From UBA11663 sp049616325 (lineage in GTDB: Bacteria > Bacteroidota > Bacteroidia > Flavobacteriales_D > Sanyastnellaceae), in contig JBMZHG010000004.1 in NCBI GenBank assembly GCA_049616325.1, forward strand, positions 1 to 64,000: DNA of 64,000 bases, in the 5' to 3' direction. This document shows, one piece after another, positions 16,235 to 25,439 of the stretch. The notes under the pieces were generated by a model that was not told where the DNA came from, ran no database searches, and was given only the letters and a program-made list of their open reading frames with translations. Position numbers and translations under genes: made by a program. Each line of letters begins with the position of its first letter. The first letter of the stretch is position 1.

Positions 16235-19200
16235 ATGAATTCTCGATTCACCTGCAGTCTCTCATTGGCGTCGACGTGGAGTTTGGCGTTGGTTTTCCTG
16301 GGCTTCTCCATGCTGTCGTCGCCTTCCTTCGCTTCGGAAACGACATCAACCGAGGGTGAAGCGGTCTTTGTGCCGATTCCACTCAGCGCCAGCGATGCCT
16401 CCCCGTGTGTGAACGACGTCGTGACGGTCACGGCTTCGGTTCCCGACGAATCACCCACCAACCCCGTCACCGACGTGCGTTGGCAAGTGTTTTTCAACGG
16501 CGCCCTTCTCACCGACGCGCAGTTGCCCAACTTCATTGCTTTGGATGCCGCCGTCGGCTCAACACTTGACGATTGGTCCCTCTCAACGACATTGACCTTT
16601 GAAGTGCTCGCGGAGGGGTGCTACACCGTCAGTGTCGTCGACGAATCCATTCTTCTCACCAGCACCGCCCAGGAAATTCTTCCTGTCACGATCAAATCTT
16701 CAGGAGTCCCACAGCAACCCACGGTCAGTGGGTTCGACGTCTTGATGTGCGAAGGATCCGCGTTGTTCGGCACAACGAGTTCGTTCATTGTGGGAGAGAC
16801 AGGGCTTGATTTGGTGTACGAGCTTTCTGGCCCCAACGGGTTCCTCTTCACCGGCTTCACCTCGAGCACGGGGGAGGCATGCGACGGACCGAGCGCTAAC
16901 CTGACCCTGCCTGCCACCGTTCTGAACGTCCCTGGAAGCTACACGTTCGAAGCTACGGCCACGAACACCAACGGCTGTGGCTCGAGCACGAACTCGCTCG
17001 ACATCGAGGTGGTGACCTACCCCGTTTTTGCCTTGACCACCACGCCCATTTGTGCCGAGGAAGACGCCACGGTTCTAAGTGACATCGATGCGGCGGATTA
17101 CGCCATGTCAGATGGCCAACTGCCCGTGGCCTCGGCGATTTGGAGCAATGGAGAAACCGATTTGTCATCTGCGGTCTACTCCACTCCAGAAAACAACGAC
17201 ACGTTTTCGCAGACCGTCGAATTGACGTACTCCTTTGCAGGAGTCACCGAAACGTGTTCGGCAGACGCTTCGGTTTCTCAAGTGGTGCACCTTCCTGAAG
17301 TCGTTGAGCTCACGTACAACGGGGCAGACACGCCTGGCGTTCTCTGCGAGGATCTCGAATTGGTGTTGAGCGTGGTTTTAGGAGACGACGAAGACCCAAC
17401 AGAGTCCTACGCCTGGACCACCTCTCCCCTCCCCAACGTCATCTCCGGAGACACCTACACCTGGGAGGCGGTGGACGAAGACATCACCGTGGAAATCATT
17501 CAAACTTCGGTGTACTCCGACGGCACCACGTGCGACAACGCCGCGAGTCCCTTCGTGGTTACGGTGCCTGTCACCGCGAAACCTGTGATCGGATGGGCGA
17601 CGGGCGACGACGCCGTGTGCGAGGGTGAAAGCAGCACCCTTGAAGTGCAAGTGCTTTCGTCGAGCGGACCGAGCACCGAACTTACTTGGACATCTGGGTC
17701 GTCAAGCGGCAGTGAAACCCTCGTCGGGACTGGCAACGTGGACATTCTGATTCCAGGAAGCTCCTTTGTTGGTTCTGGCAGCCAGGTTGTCTCAGTTTCT
17801 CCAGAAGATGCCTTTGGATGCGTGGGTGCAAGCATTGAAGGATTGGTCGAGCACTACGCTCTACCAACACCTTCTGGCACCTTGCCTTTCGCGTGTTCTG
17901 GAGAAGCCGTGTCACCCGAAAACGTGCCAACCGGCCCCGAATTCACCTACGCCTGGTCGTACGACGGGCTTGCCTTTGGAGGAGATGGCGCCACCACAGC
18001 GACGCCTGTGTTTGACGGCATTTCTTGCAACAGCGAAGTGAGCCTCGTGTTGAGTCAAACTTACGTCATCGACGGGGTGCCGCTGGTTTGCAGCGCAGAG
18101 GCATTTGATTTCCCAGTTGAAGTTGCTCCGACACCTGAGTTCAACCTCAGCGTGCCGGCAGTGCTGTGCGACGACAACGAAATCGACCTCGCTGTGACCC
18201 CTGTCCCCGCAGAGACCGGTTGTTTGGAGGTCACAACTGACTACGTTTGGAACGTCGACGACGGAACTGGTTTGAACGCCACGACTGGAGACGCCATCAC
18301 GCTTGCCGCCGACGACTACGAGAACATTGCACTGAACGTTGTCGCCACCTCCACAGGGGTTGCCGACAACTCGCAGCAATGCACCTTCGAACTCAACACC
18401 TCCCTCGAGGTGAATGCCAATCCGGTGTTGGATGCGCTTCCGAATGATTTGGCGTTTTGCGCGAACAGCAGCGTTGCGGTGTCGGCCGCTGTTTTGGACG
18501 ACCCCAACGGGGGATTGACCTACACTTGGTCCAACGGGGACACGCCACCTGCGTTCGAGATCCTCACCAACGGAGCTGCCACGACCGGCGTCGCGCTCGC
18601 TTCAGGAAGCAATGCCACCGATGGTGAGGTTGTGCTCACGGTGACGGACGCCGCAGGCTGCTCTGCAGAAGTGTCGACCGTCCTCGATGTCTTGGACTTG
18701 CCTTCGCCCAACGGTGTCACGTGGTCCGAACTCGACGGCGCCATTTGCTCTGGAGACGAACTCACTGTCGACATGGCGGATCCTTTCGTGGATCCCTCCC
18801 TGAATCTGGACAACGTGACGGCCACGTGGACTGCGAGCGGCAGCAACGGAGCGAACTACACGGTGACACCCGGAATCGGGAATTGGGATCAGGTCGTGTC
18901 CGGCATGACGTTGCTTGCAGCAGCTTGGAACCCTGACAACCCACCTTCGCCCACGTTGGTGTCGTTCGAGCTCGTGCTCAACGACGGAACATGTCAGGCT
19001 ACCTACGGATACCCCGACGAAATCGAGCTCTACCCCAATCCGAAGGTCACCAGCCCGCCGGAAAACGACGTGTGCGTAGGCACCGATTGGAGTGGAATTC
19101 TAACGGGCGCCTCGAGCATTGAATGGCCCACGAGTGGAGCTTCAAGCAGTTACGATACGGCGTTGGAAGGCGTTGAATGGAACGTGCCGTGGGGTGACAT

Positions 19201-22200
19201 CGACATCACCACCACAAGCGTGACAACCGTGCCGATTGATTTGACGGCTTACGCGAATTACGGCAATGCCCTTTGCATGAATGCCTACACGCTGAATTTG
19301 GACGTGCTCGAAAATCCGGAAATCAACTTAGCCACCACCTCGGTCCCGAGCAGCATTTGCGAGGGGAGCACCGTGAATGTCAGTGGAGGTTGGGTTCCCG
19401 GGACGGGACAAGGGGCGCCGACCCGCTCCTGGTCCAATGCCGACACGCCTGGCACATTCAACATTGTCCCAACAAGTCCGAACGGCGCTTCGGCGGACGT
19501 CTCGTTGACCGGCGCAACACCCATTCCCGACACGGGGTCCTTGACCTTCACGATCGAGGACGATCAAGGGTGCATGGCCGAGGCAACGTTTGACTTGACC
19601 ATCATCGAGTTGCCGGTGATTGGGGAATTGTCCGTTGTGCCTGACTTCAACTGCGCGGAGGAAGCCTTTGATGTCAGCGTGTCGGGGGTCACTGTCGACG
19701 ACGGCCTGGACCCGTTGAATGTCACGTACGATTGGAGCGGCACGCTCGGCGTGCAGGGCAGTTCTGTAACAGTAACCGGAACCGGCAGCGATGTTTCCAT
19801 GCTTCCTGAAATGCCCGAGATTGCCTTCCAGGATTTCGTGGCTCCCGAGCAACTTGAGGTGACGCTCGAGGCGTCAATTTCAGGTTGCACGAGCACGGCC
19901 ACCTGGACAGACGTGGTGGACATCTATCCGCTGCCAGACCGGTCTGCAGACAACGTCAACGTATGCACGAACCAAGATTGGGAGGCCACCGTGACGGGAT
20001 GCGAAGTCCTCACGGTGTACGGCTCAGGTGGCTTGCCTGACATCACCTGGACTGCCGAAGACCCAGGAACAGGCATGAACGTGGTGTTGACGCAGGATTA
20101 CATGAATGCACCCAGCGGCACTGGTCAAAACGTGAACCAAACCACGTTCGATTTTTATGCGGGAGTGACCTACACGGACGTCGGCTTGACCTGCTTCAAC
20201 GAACGGCCGTTCGTGCTCACCGTTCGTGCTGCCCCCAATTTCATTGTTACGGGAGACGACACCAGCGGACCTGCGGGGGATTTGGTGATGTGCGAAGGCG
20301 AGGACATGGTCTTGAATTCGTTCTACAACCAAGGGGGTGCTTCCGAAGCCTACTCTTGGGCTCAATACCTTCCCGACGGGGCTGGGGGTTTCGACCTCAC
20401 CCCGTTGTCATGGAGCACGGAAGAAGCCTTTTTTGTGGACGAAATGGCTGTCGCGCCCTTCGATGAACCAACCGTCATCGAAGGCCTGGCGTACATCACC
20501 TACACCTACAACACAGTTCCGGGTTTTGAATGCGTGGTGGAGGAGCCCTGGAGTTTCCAAGTCCTTCCAACGCCTCAGGTGGAATTCACCGTTCCCGATT
20601 TGCACACATGCAGCGGCCAAGACGCCACGGTCCAAGTGGCCTTGACGTCAGGCGCGACGTCGCTGAACGGAACGGCCACGGAGTGGGATTGGGCCTGGGA
20701 CGTCAGCACCTTCAACAACGTCATTCACACGACCGACCCATTTGACGAAGTGCAGATTCCCGCGCTCTATCAAAACACGTTGACGGGCATGTTCGAACAA
20801 GACATGTCGGTCGTGGTGACCGACAGCTACGGGTGCATTTCGCTTCCAAGCGAAGAAAGCTTCGTGGCACTCGAGAGGCCTGTTGTGGGCCTGGAGCGCC
20901 CGCTCGTTTGTGCGGACGACACCCTTGAACTCTTGGCTACCGGTGCCGACGTGTACGCCTGGAGCGTGGACTTGGCGTCTCTGGACGCAGAGGTGGCAGA
21001 CGCGGTGTATTTCCCCAACTACGTGGCCACAGGGGACTCCCTCCAAACCCTTTCCCTCTTCACGCCAGTTCACGGCATCTCTTACGACGTGACGGGGTAC
21101 TTGGTTTACCCTCTTGAGACCGGCGAGACGTTGACGTGCGAGAACAACGCGACCGTCTCCTCCGTAGTCTACGATGTGCCCGTGCTCGACCTCAACTTCA
21201 CGTCCGACCCGGCGCCCTATTGCGACGGAGATGTGATGACGTTCGAGGATGTGAACACCGCAAGCAATCCAGGAAACACGTCCTACGATTATTGGACTTC
21301 CGGAGGGGTTGAATTGATCGACGAGCCAAGCCCGTCCATGTCTTTCACCCTGTTCGCGGAGGCGACCACGTTCGAAGTGACCAAGGTGGTGGGCTACGCG
21401 GCGCAAGGGAGCTTCACGTACTGCAGCACTTTTGGAACCCAAACCTTTGACGTCATCGCCAACCCCGTCATTTCACTTGACGGCAGCGCCGGGATTTGCC
21501 AGGACGGTTTCGGCACGGTCGTGTGTGAAATCAGCGATGAGAATCCGGATTGGGACTACAGCGTAACGTGGACAGGAACATCCAACGTCAGCGCTGACGC
21601 CAACCCCAATGACCCGTTCGAATTGACGGTCTCTTCCGCCGACGGGGTCACCCCTTCCCCCTCCGAACCGCTCTCCTTCACCGCCTTTGTGACGGACGAA
21701 AACGGCTGCGTCTCTGAGCAGGAATCGTACGACATGGAAGTGTTGGCGACGCCCATTTTGGAAATCACCGACCCGCTCCTCGAAGACCACTGCTCTCCCG
21801 CGCAGGACTGCATGCAAGTGGCACTTTTAAACGAGGACCTGGATGTCAATTTGGGCGTGCTTTACTTCTGGGACAACCAACCCGGAAGCACCACGAACAG
21901 CCACTGCGTCAACTACGTCAATCCGACGCCTTGCCCGTTCTTGGATTCCATGAACGTCACCGTTCGTTTTGCGCATGTCTTGGCGGGTGGAGAGACCGTG
22001 TTCTGCTTGAGTTCGACGGTGGACAGCACCGTGGTGAACCCCACGCCTGTGCCGCAATTTTCCTTGACAGCGCCCCAAGCTTGCCTCGACACGGCAGGAG
22101 GGAATTGCGTGCCCTTTGAGCACGACACCACGGCCTACGACGTGTGCTTCGACGACAGCCTCTCTTACGAGTGGTTTGTCACCCCTCTTGGGGAGTTGAT

Positions 22201-23173
22201 TCAAAACGACCTCGACCTCGATGGATTGAACACGCCGTTCCCGACGGTGTGTTTGGACACTGCAGGTGTCGTGAACTTGGTGCTTGAAATCACCAACCAA
22301 TACGGTTGTTCCCAAACCACGGCCAATGTCCCCTACACCGTACGCGGTTTGCCCGTCCCTGAGTTGACCTTTACCCAGACCTCCATCTGCTTGCCCACCA
22401 CGGTCGAAGTGCTGAACTCGTCCTCAGGGGCCTCGGACTTCACCATGTCCATTCCCGGTTTCCCGACTTACGAGAACTTCTTGTCCCCGCTCGTCCTCAA
22501 TGTGGAATACCCCGGGTACTACAACGCGGAATTCTCGGTGTCCAACACCCACACCATCGGAAGCCACCAAATCACGTGCACCGTGGAAACCGAATACATC
22601 AAAGCCTTCGAAGGACGCACGCCGCCGGTGGCGGAATTCGTGGTGCTTCCCGACACCTTAATCGAGTTCGTCAATCCCGTGGTGGAGTTTGTGAACCTCT
22701 CCGAAGGACAAATCGACAACATTTGGTCCTTTGGCAACGGCGAAGGCTCGAGCGAGCTCGACCCGGAAGTGGAATACGAAGCAGCTGGCATGTACAACGC
22801 CCAACTGCTCGTGGTGAATGAGTTCGGCTGCACGGACGTCTTCTCGCAAGAGATTGAAGTCTACACGGACCTGTACGTGTACGTCCCGACATCGTTCACG
22901 CCCAACAACGACGGCTTGAACGACGCATGGCAACCTTCAATCATCGGCCAAGACAACATTGCCAAGTACGATTGTTGGGTCTTCAACCGCACCGGCCACA
23001 AGGTTTTTCACTCCACCAACCCCAACGAGCCTTGGATTGGGGGCAACGAATTGTCGGGCGGAGGTGAGCACTACTCAGGTGGGGCGGAGACGTTTGTCTG
23101 GCGCATTGCCATCAAGAAAAAAGACGGCGAAGGAGCCCAAGTGTACGAAGGTCACGTGACCATGGTCCGATGA
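16235..23173 (+). CDS. Giant multi-Ig/PKD secreted protein, T9SS type B tail
   Basis: 2312 residues. A signal peptide ends near S-F-A-S (about 34). The bulk is a chain of Ig-like/PKD-like beta modules of roughly 80-110 residues. They recur with a Cys near the module start (x-x-x-x-C-E-G-x or C-x-x-x-x), Y-x-W-S/T in the middle and acidic, Thr/Ser-rich linkers; Lys is scarce. A clear PKD domain is at about 2128-2210 (V-E-F-V-N-L-S-E-G, I-W-S-F-G-N-G-E-G, Y-x-A-A-G-M-Y). Residues of about 2213-2312 are the CHU_C domain (Y-V-P-T-S-F-T-P-N-N-D-G-L-N-D-A), marking T9SS type B export. It resembles SprB-like giant adhesins in size and tail, but no function can be assigned. Its stop overlaps the DUF3078 start (ATGA). 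Confidence 0.88.
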   Translation: MNSRFTCSLSLASTWSLALVFLGFSMLSSPSFASETTSTEGEAVFVPIPLSASDASPCVNDVVTVTASVPDESPTNPVTDVRWQVFFNGALLTDAQLPNFIALDAAVGSTLDDWSLSTTLTFEVLAEGCYTVSVVDESILLTSTAQEILPVTIKSSGVPQQPTVSGFDVLMCEGSALFGTTSSFIVGETGLDLVYELSGPNGFLFTGFTSSTGEACDGPSANLTLPATVLNVPGSYTFEATATNTNGCGSSTNSLDIEVVTYPVFALTTTPICAEEDATVLSDIDAADYAMSDGQLPVASAIWSNGETDLSSAVYSTPENNDTFSQTVELTYSFAGVTETCSADASVSQVVHLPEVVELTYNGADTPGVLCEDLELVLSVVLGDDEDPTESYAWTTSPLPNVISGDTYTWEAVDEDITVEIIQTSVYSDGTTCDNAASPFVVTVPVTAKPVIGWATGDDAVCEGESSTLEVQVLSSSGPSTELTWTSGSSSGSETLVGTGNVDILIPGSSFVGSGSQVVSVSPEDAFGCVGASIEGLVEHYALPTPSGTLPFACSGEAVSPENVPTGPEFTYAWSYDGLAFGGDGATTATPVFDGISCNSEVSLVLSQTYVIDGVPLVCSAEAFDFPVEVAPTPEFNLSVPAVLCDDNEIDLAVTPVPAETGCLEVTTDYVWNVDDGTGLNATTGDAITLAADDYENIALNVVATSTGVADNSQQCTFELNTSLEVNANPVLDALPNDLAFCANSSVAVSAAVLDDPNGGLTYTWSNGDTPPAFEILTNGAATTGVALASGSNATDGEVVLTVTDAAGCSAEVSTVLDVLDLPSPNGVTWSELDGAICSGDELTVDMADPFVDPSLNLDNVTATWTASGSNGANYTVTPGIGNWDQVVSGMTLLAAAWNPDNPPSPTLVSFELVLNDGTCQATYGYPDEIELYPNPKVTSPPENDVCVGTDWSGILTGASSIEWPTSGASSSYDTALEGVEWNVPWGDIDITTTSVTTVPIDLTAYANYGNALCMNAYTLNLDVLENPEINLATTSVPSSICEGSTVNVSGGWVPGTGQGAPTRSWSNADTPGTFNIVPTSPNGASADVSLTGATPIPDTGSLTFTIEDDQGCMAEATFDLTIIELPVIGELSVVPDFNCAEEAFDVSVSGVTVDDGLDPLNVTYDWSGTLGVQGSSVTVTGTGSDVSMLPEMPEIAFQDFVAPEQLEVTLEASISGCTSTATWTDVVDIYPLPDRSADNVNVCTNQDWEATVTGCEVLTVYGSGGLPDITWTAEDPGTGMNVVLTQDYMNAPSGTGQNVNQTTFDFYAGVTYTDVGLTCFNERPFVLTVRAAPNFIVTGDDTSGPAGDLVMCEGEDMVLNSFYNQGGASEAYSWAQYLPDGAGGFDLTPLSWSTEEAFFVDEMAVAPFDEPTVIEGLAYITYTYNTVPGFECVVEEPWSFQVLPTPQVEFTVPDLHTCSGQDATVQVALTSGATSLNGTATEWDWAWDVSTFNNVIHTTDPFDEVQIPALYQNTLTGMFEQDMSVVVTDSYGCISLPSEESFVALERPVVGLERPLVCADDTLELLATGADVYAWSVDLASLDAEVADAVYFPNYVATGDSLQTLSLFTPVHGISYDVTGYLVYPLETGETLTCENNATVSSVVYDVPVLDLNFTSDPAPYCDGDVMTFEDVNTASNPGNTSYDYWTSGGVELIDEPSPSMSFTLFAEATTFEVTKVVGYAAQGSFTYCSTFGTQTFDVIANPVISLDGSAGICQDGFGTVVCEISDENPDWDYSVTWTGTSNVSADANPNDPFELTVSSADGVTPSPSEPLSFTAFVTDENGCVSEQESYDMEVLATPILEITDPLLEDHCSPAQDCMQVALLNEDLDVNLGVLYFWDNQPGSTTNSHCVNYVNPTPCPFLDSMNVTVRFAHVLAGGETVFCLSSTVDSTVVNPTPVPQFSLTAPQACLDTAGGNCVPFEHDTTAYDVCFDDSLSYEWFVTPLGELIQNDLDLDGLNTPFPTVCLDTAGVVNLVLEITNQYGCSQTTANVPYTVRGLPVPELTFTQTSICLPTTVEVLNSSSGASDFTMSIPGFPTYENFLSPLVLNVEYPGYYNAEFSVSNTHTIGSHQITCTVETEYIKAFEGRTPPVAEFVVLPDTLIEFVNPVVEFVNLSEGQIDNIWSFGNGEGSSELDPEVEYEAAGMYNAQLLVVNEFGCTDVFSQEIEVYTDLYVYVPTSFTPNNDGLNDAWQPSIIGQDNIAKYDCWVFNRTGHKVFHSTNPNEPWIGGNELSGGGEHYSGGAETFVWRIAIKKKDGEGAQVYEGHVTMVR

Positions 23174-24165
23174 CGAAAAAGGGAGTGAGTCCGAAGGTCC
23201 TTTGTCTGTTTCTCATTGCATGCGCGGTTCTCGACACGCGGGGTCAAGCGCTCTCCACGCCCCTGCCTACTTCGGAGGAAAATCGATTGCGTAGTCCAGT
23301 CGTTGGCGATGTCGACTCTGTGTACCACAAGCACGAAACGCTCATCAACGTCCAATTCAGTCAGGTTCAGTTGAGCCAGTGGGCCGCGGGGGGCCAGAGC
23401 TCGGCCAGTTTGATCGCCAAACTCGACCAGTTTTGGGAATACGACGGCAGAAATTTTGGTTGGGACACGGAGTTGCACGGGGCGTTTGGCTTGCTGCATC
23501 GTCCGGACGAAGACGTTATTTTGAAAACGGACGACCGCATCGAATTGGCTTCAAAGTTGGGTTACCGCTTGAAGGACAAAGGATCGTTGACTGCCTTGGG
23601 AAGTTTCCGCACCCAGATCGCTCCCGGTTTCGCCGCCGTGAACGGCGTGCCCGACCCCAATCAAATCACCTCCCGTTTCATGGCGCCAGGTTACTTGGTC
23701 GTGGCATTGGGACTGGACATGAAGCCCACCCCGACCACGACCATCTTTCTTGCTCCCTTCACCTCCAAGTCCACCTACGTGCTTGACGAGGCGCTGTCCG
23801 CAGCTGGAAGCTTCGGCGTGCTGCCCGGCGAACGCGCTCGCCACGAAGTTGGGGGGTACATTCGGTTGGGGTTGAAAGAACAGGTCACCGAAAACGTCAC
23901 GTACGCCGTGCGTTTGGACCTGTTCAGCAATTACCTCGAAGAACCGGAAGCGGTGGACGTGTTCTCCGACCACGTATTGACGTTGAAGGTCAACGACTGG
24001 TTGTCGACCACCCTGGGCTTGACGTTGATTTACGACAAAGACGTGGAGCTGACGTTGCGTGAACCAGACCCAGATATCCCCGGCGACGAAGGCGAAGTTG
24101 GTCCCGGCGTCCAGCTAAAACAAATTCTTGCGGTAGGTTTGTCTTTGAAATTTTCAGATTCATGA
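23170..24165 (+). CDS. DUF3078 outer-membrane beta-barrel-like protein
   Basis: 331 residues with an N-terminal signal peptide ending near T-R-G-Q-A (about 27). The conserved N-terminal block of the DUF3078 family is visible (V-Q-L-S-Q-W-A-A-G-G-Q-S-S at about 66-78). It is followed by alternating amphipathic strands rich in aromatic and Gly residues and a C-terminal strand A-V-G-L-S-L-K-F, typical of Bacteroidota outer-membrane barrels. The molecular role of DUF3078 is unknown. The ATG overlaps the stop of the giant secreted protein by 4 nt, and its own stop overlaps fabD by 4 nt, so all three are translationally coupled. A link between the barrel and surface display of the giant protein is only an inference. 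Confidence 0.8.
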   Translation: MTKKGVSPKVLCLFLIACAVLDTRGQALSTPLPTSEENRLRSPVVGDVDSVYHKHETLINVQFSQVQLSQWAAGGQSSASLIAKLDQFWEYDGRNFGWDTELHGAFGLLHRPDEDVILKTDDRIELASKLGYRLKDKGSLTALGSFRTQIAPGFAAVNGVPDPNQITSRFMAPGYLVVALGLDMKPTPTTTIFLAPFTSKSTYVLDEALSAAGSFGVLPGERARHEVGGYIRLGLKEQVTENVTYAVRLDLFSNYLEEPEAVDVFSDHVLTLKVNDWLSTTLGLTLIYDKDVELTLREPDPDIPGDEGEVGPGVQLKQILAVGLSLKFSDS

Positions 24166-25052
24166 AAGCATTTGTGTTTCCGGGCCAAGGTGCCCAGTTC
24201 TCAGGCATGGGAAAAGACTTGTTCGAGTCCTCTGAATTGGCGAGAACGCGCTTCGCGGAAGCGAACGAGGTTTTGGGCTTTGACATCGCCTCCATCATGT
24301 TTGAAGGAACCGATGAAGAGTTGAAACAAACCGCCGTCACACAGCCTGCAATTTTCCTGCACTCCGTCATCCTCGCAGAAAGCCTTGGTGATGCTTTTCA
24401 ACCCGACATGGTTGCAGGCCACAGCTTGGGGGAGTTCAGCGCGTTGGTGGCCGCGGGTGCCCTGAGTTTTTCCGAAGGACTAACGTTGGTCAGTGCCCGG
24501 GCAAACGCCATGCAGAAAGCATGCGAACTGCAACCTTCAACCATGGCTGCTGTGCTTGGTTTGGAAAACGAAGTCGTGGAAAAAATCTGCGAAAGCACTC
24601 CTGGCGTGGTGGTGGCGGCCAACTACAACTGCCCAGGCCAGCTGGTCATCTCCGGTGAAGTTCCTGCGGTTGAGGCTGCCTGTGCCGCGCTTTCGGAAGC
24701 TGGAGCGCGCCGAGCTCTGTTGCTGCCTGTGGGAGGTGCGTTTCACAGCCCTTTGATGGAACCCGCCCGTGAAGAATTGGCGGCAGCGATTGACCGCGCG
24801 GACATTCAAGCCCCGCGATGCTCGATCTACCAAAACGTCAGCGCGGCCCCAACCACCGACCCCGCAGTCATTCGCGAACAACTTGTCGCACAGCTGACCG
24901 CGCCAGTCCGTTGGACCCAAACGATGGAAGCCATGATTGCCGACGGGGCTGCCGAAGTCACCGAAGTGGGACCTGGAAAGGTGTTGCAAGGGCTGTTCAA
25001 GAAAGTGGACCGAGCCTTCCCTACTGTCTCTGCAGGATTGGAGCCTGCATGA
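24162..25052 (+). CDS. fabD: Malonyl-CoA:ACP transacylase
   Basis: 296 residues. It transfers malonyl from CoA to acyl carrier protein to supply fatty-acid elongation. Family features are the start F-V-F-P-G-Q-G-A-Q at about 4-12, the nucleophile Ser in G-H-S-L-G-E at about 87-92, the conserved Q-P-A-I block before it, and the catalytic His in A-F-H-S-P-L-M at about 197. Length is standard. It is third in the giant-protein/DUF3078/fabD unit with a 4-nt overlap, an odd partner for two surface proteins. No internal promoter is obvious. A strong terminator follows at 25106-25134. Confidence 0.96.
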   Translation: MKAFVFPGQGAQFSGMGKDLFESSELARTRFAEANEVLGFDIASIMFEGTDEELKQTAVTQPAIFLHSVILAESLGDAFQPDMVAGHSLGEFSALVAAGALSFSEGLTLVSARANAMQKACELQPSTMAAVLGLENEVVEKICESTPGVVVAANYNCPGQLVISGEVPAVEAACAALSEAGARRALLLPVGGAFHSPLMEPAREELAAAIDRADIQAPRCSIYQNVSAAPTTDPAVIREQLVAQLTAPVRWTQTMEAMIADGAAEVTEVGPGKVLQGLFKKVDRAFPTVSAGLEPA

Positions 25053-25105
25053 CGGAACCACGAAAACGTGCGGCAAGGTGAAGCAAAGCGCCTAAAGGCA
25101 CATTG

Positions 25106-25134
25106 AAAAGGCCACCCTCTCAGGTGGCCTTTTT
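25106..25134 (+). terminator. Intrinsic terminator after fabD
   Basis: AAAAGGCCACC (25106-25116), a 6-nt loop, then GGTGGCCTTTT (25123-25133) with a T-tract: an 11-bp stem that could also serve the opposing small gene. Confidence 0.9.
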
Positions 25135-25163
25135 CGTTGTGAATCGAAGTGTAAAGGGGAAAC

Positions 25164-25385
25164 TTATGGCGTTTCTTCCCCCACTTGGGTTGCGTAAGCA
25201 AAGAGGTTGGTCACTTCGTGCTCAGCCGCGTGAAGTGCCTCCCGTAGCGCCCGATTTTCCGAGCGGAGGTCGTCGTTGCGTTGTTGCGTTCGTGCGAGTT
25301 CCGCCTTGAGACGAAGAAACTCACCCATCACCGCCTTGCGCTCCGCCAAGGCTTCGTGAAGCTGTTTTTCAAGCAAGATTTCCAT
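25164..25385 (-). CDS. Small coiled-coil protein, function unknown
   Basis: 73 residues, almost entirely one predicted coiled coil: heptad-like Leu/Ala spacing with alternating Glu/Arg from about 5 to 58 (L-H-E-A-L-A-E-R, L-R-L-K-A-E-L, L-R-S-E-N-R-A-L-R). I do not recognise a family. The case for a real gene rests on a -7 element (TATCTTTC) placed 5 nt before the ATG, the same spacing as in many neighbours, and on clean, charged helical coding. It lies between the fabD terminator and the MFS gene. It could be a small scaffold or a cell-division (ZapB-like) helper; that is speculation from shape only. Confidence 0.6.
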   Translation of the reverse strand: MEILLEKQLHEALAERKAVMGEFLRLKAELARTQQRNDDLRSENRALREALHAAEHEVTNLFAYATQVGEETP

Positions 25386-25390
25386 GTCCT

Positions 25391-25398
25391 GAAAGATA
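25391..25398 (-). promoter_or_regulatory. -7 promoter element of the coiled-coil gene
   Basis: TATCTTTC on the minus strand, 5 nt (AGGAC) before the ATG at 25385. It supports this short reading frame as a gene. Confidence 0.5.
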
Positions 25399-25439
25399 GC
25401 GCGAAGAGGTCGCAGTGGCCTGAAGAGTTGTTGGAGTTA

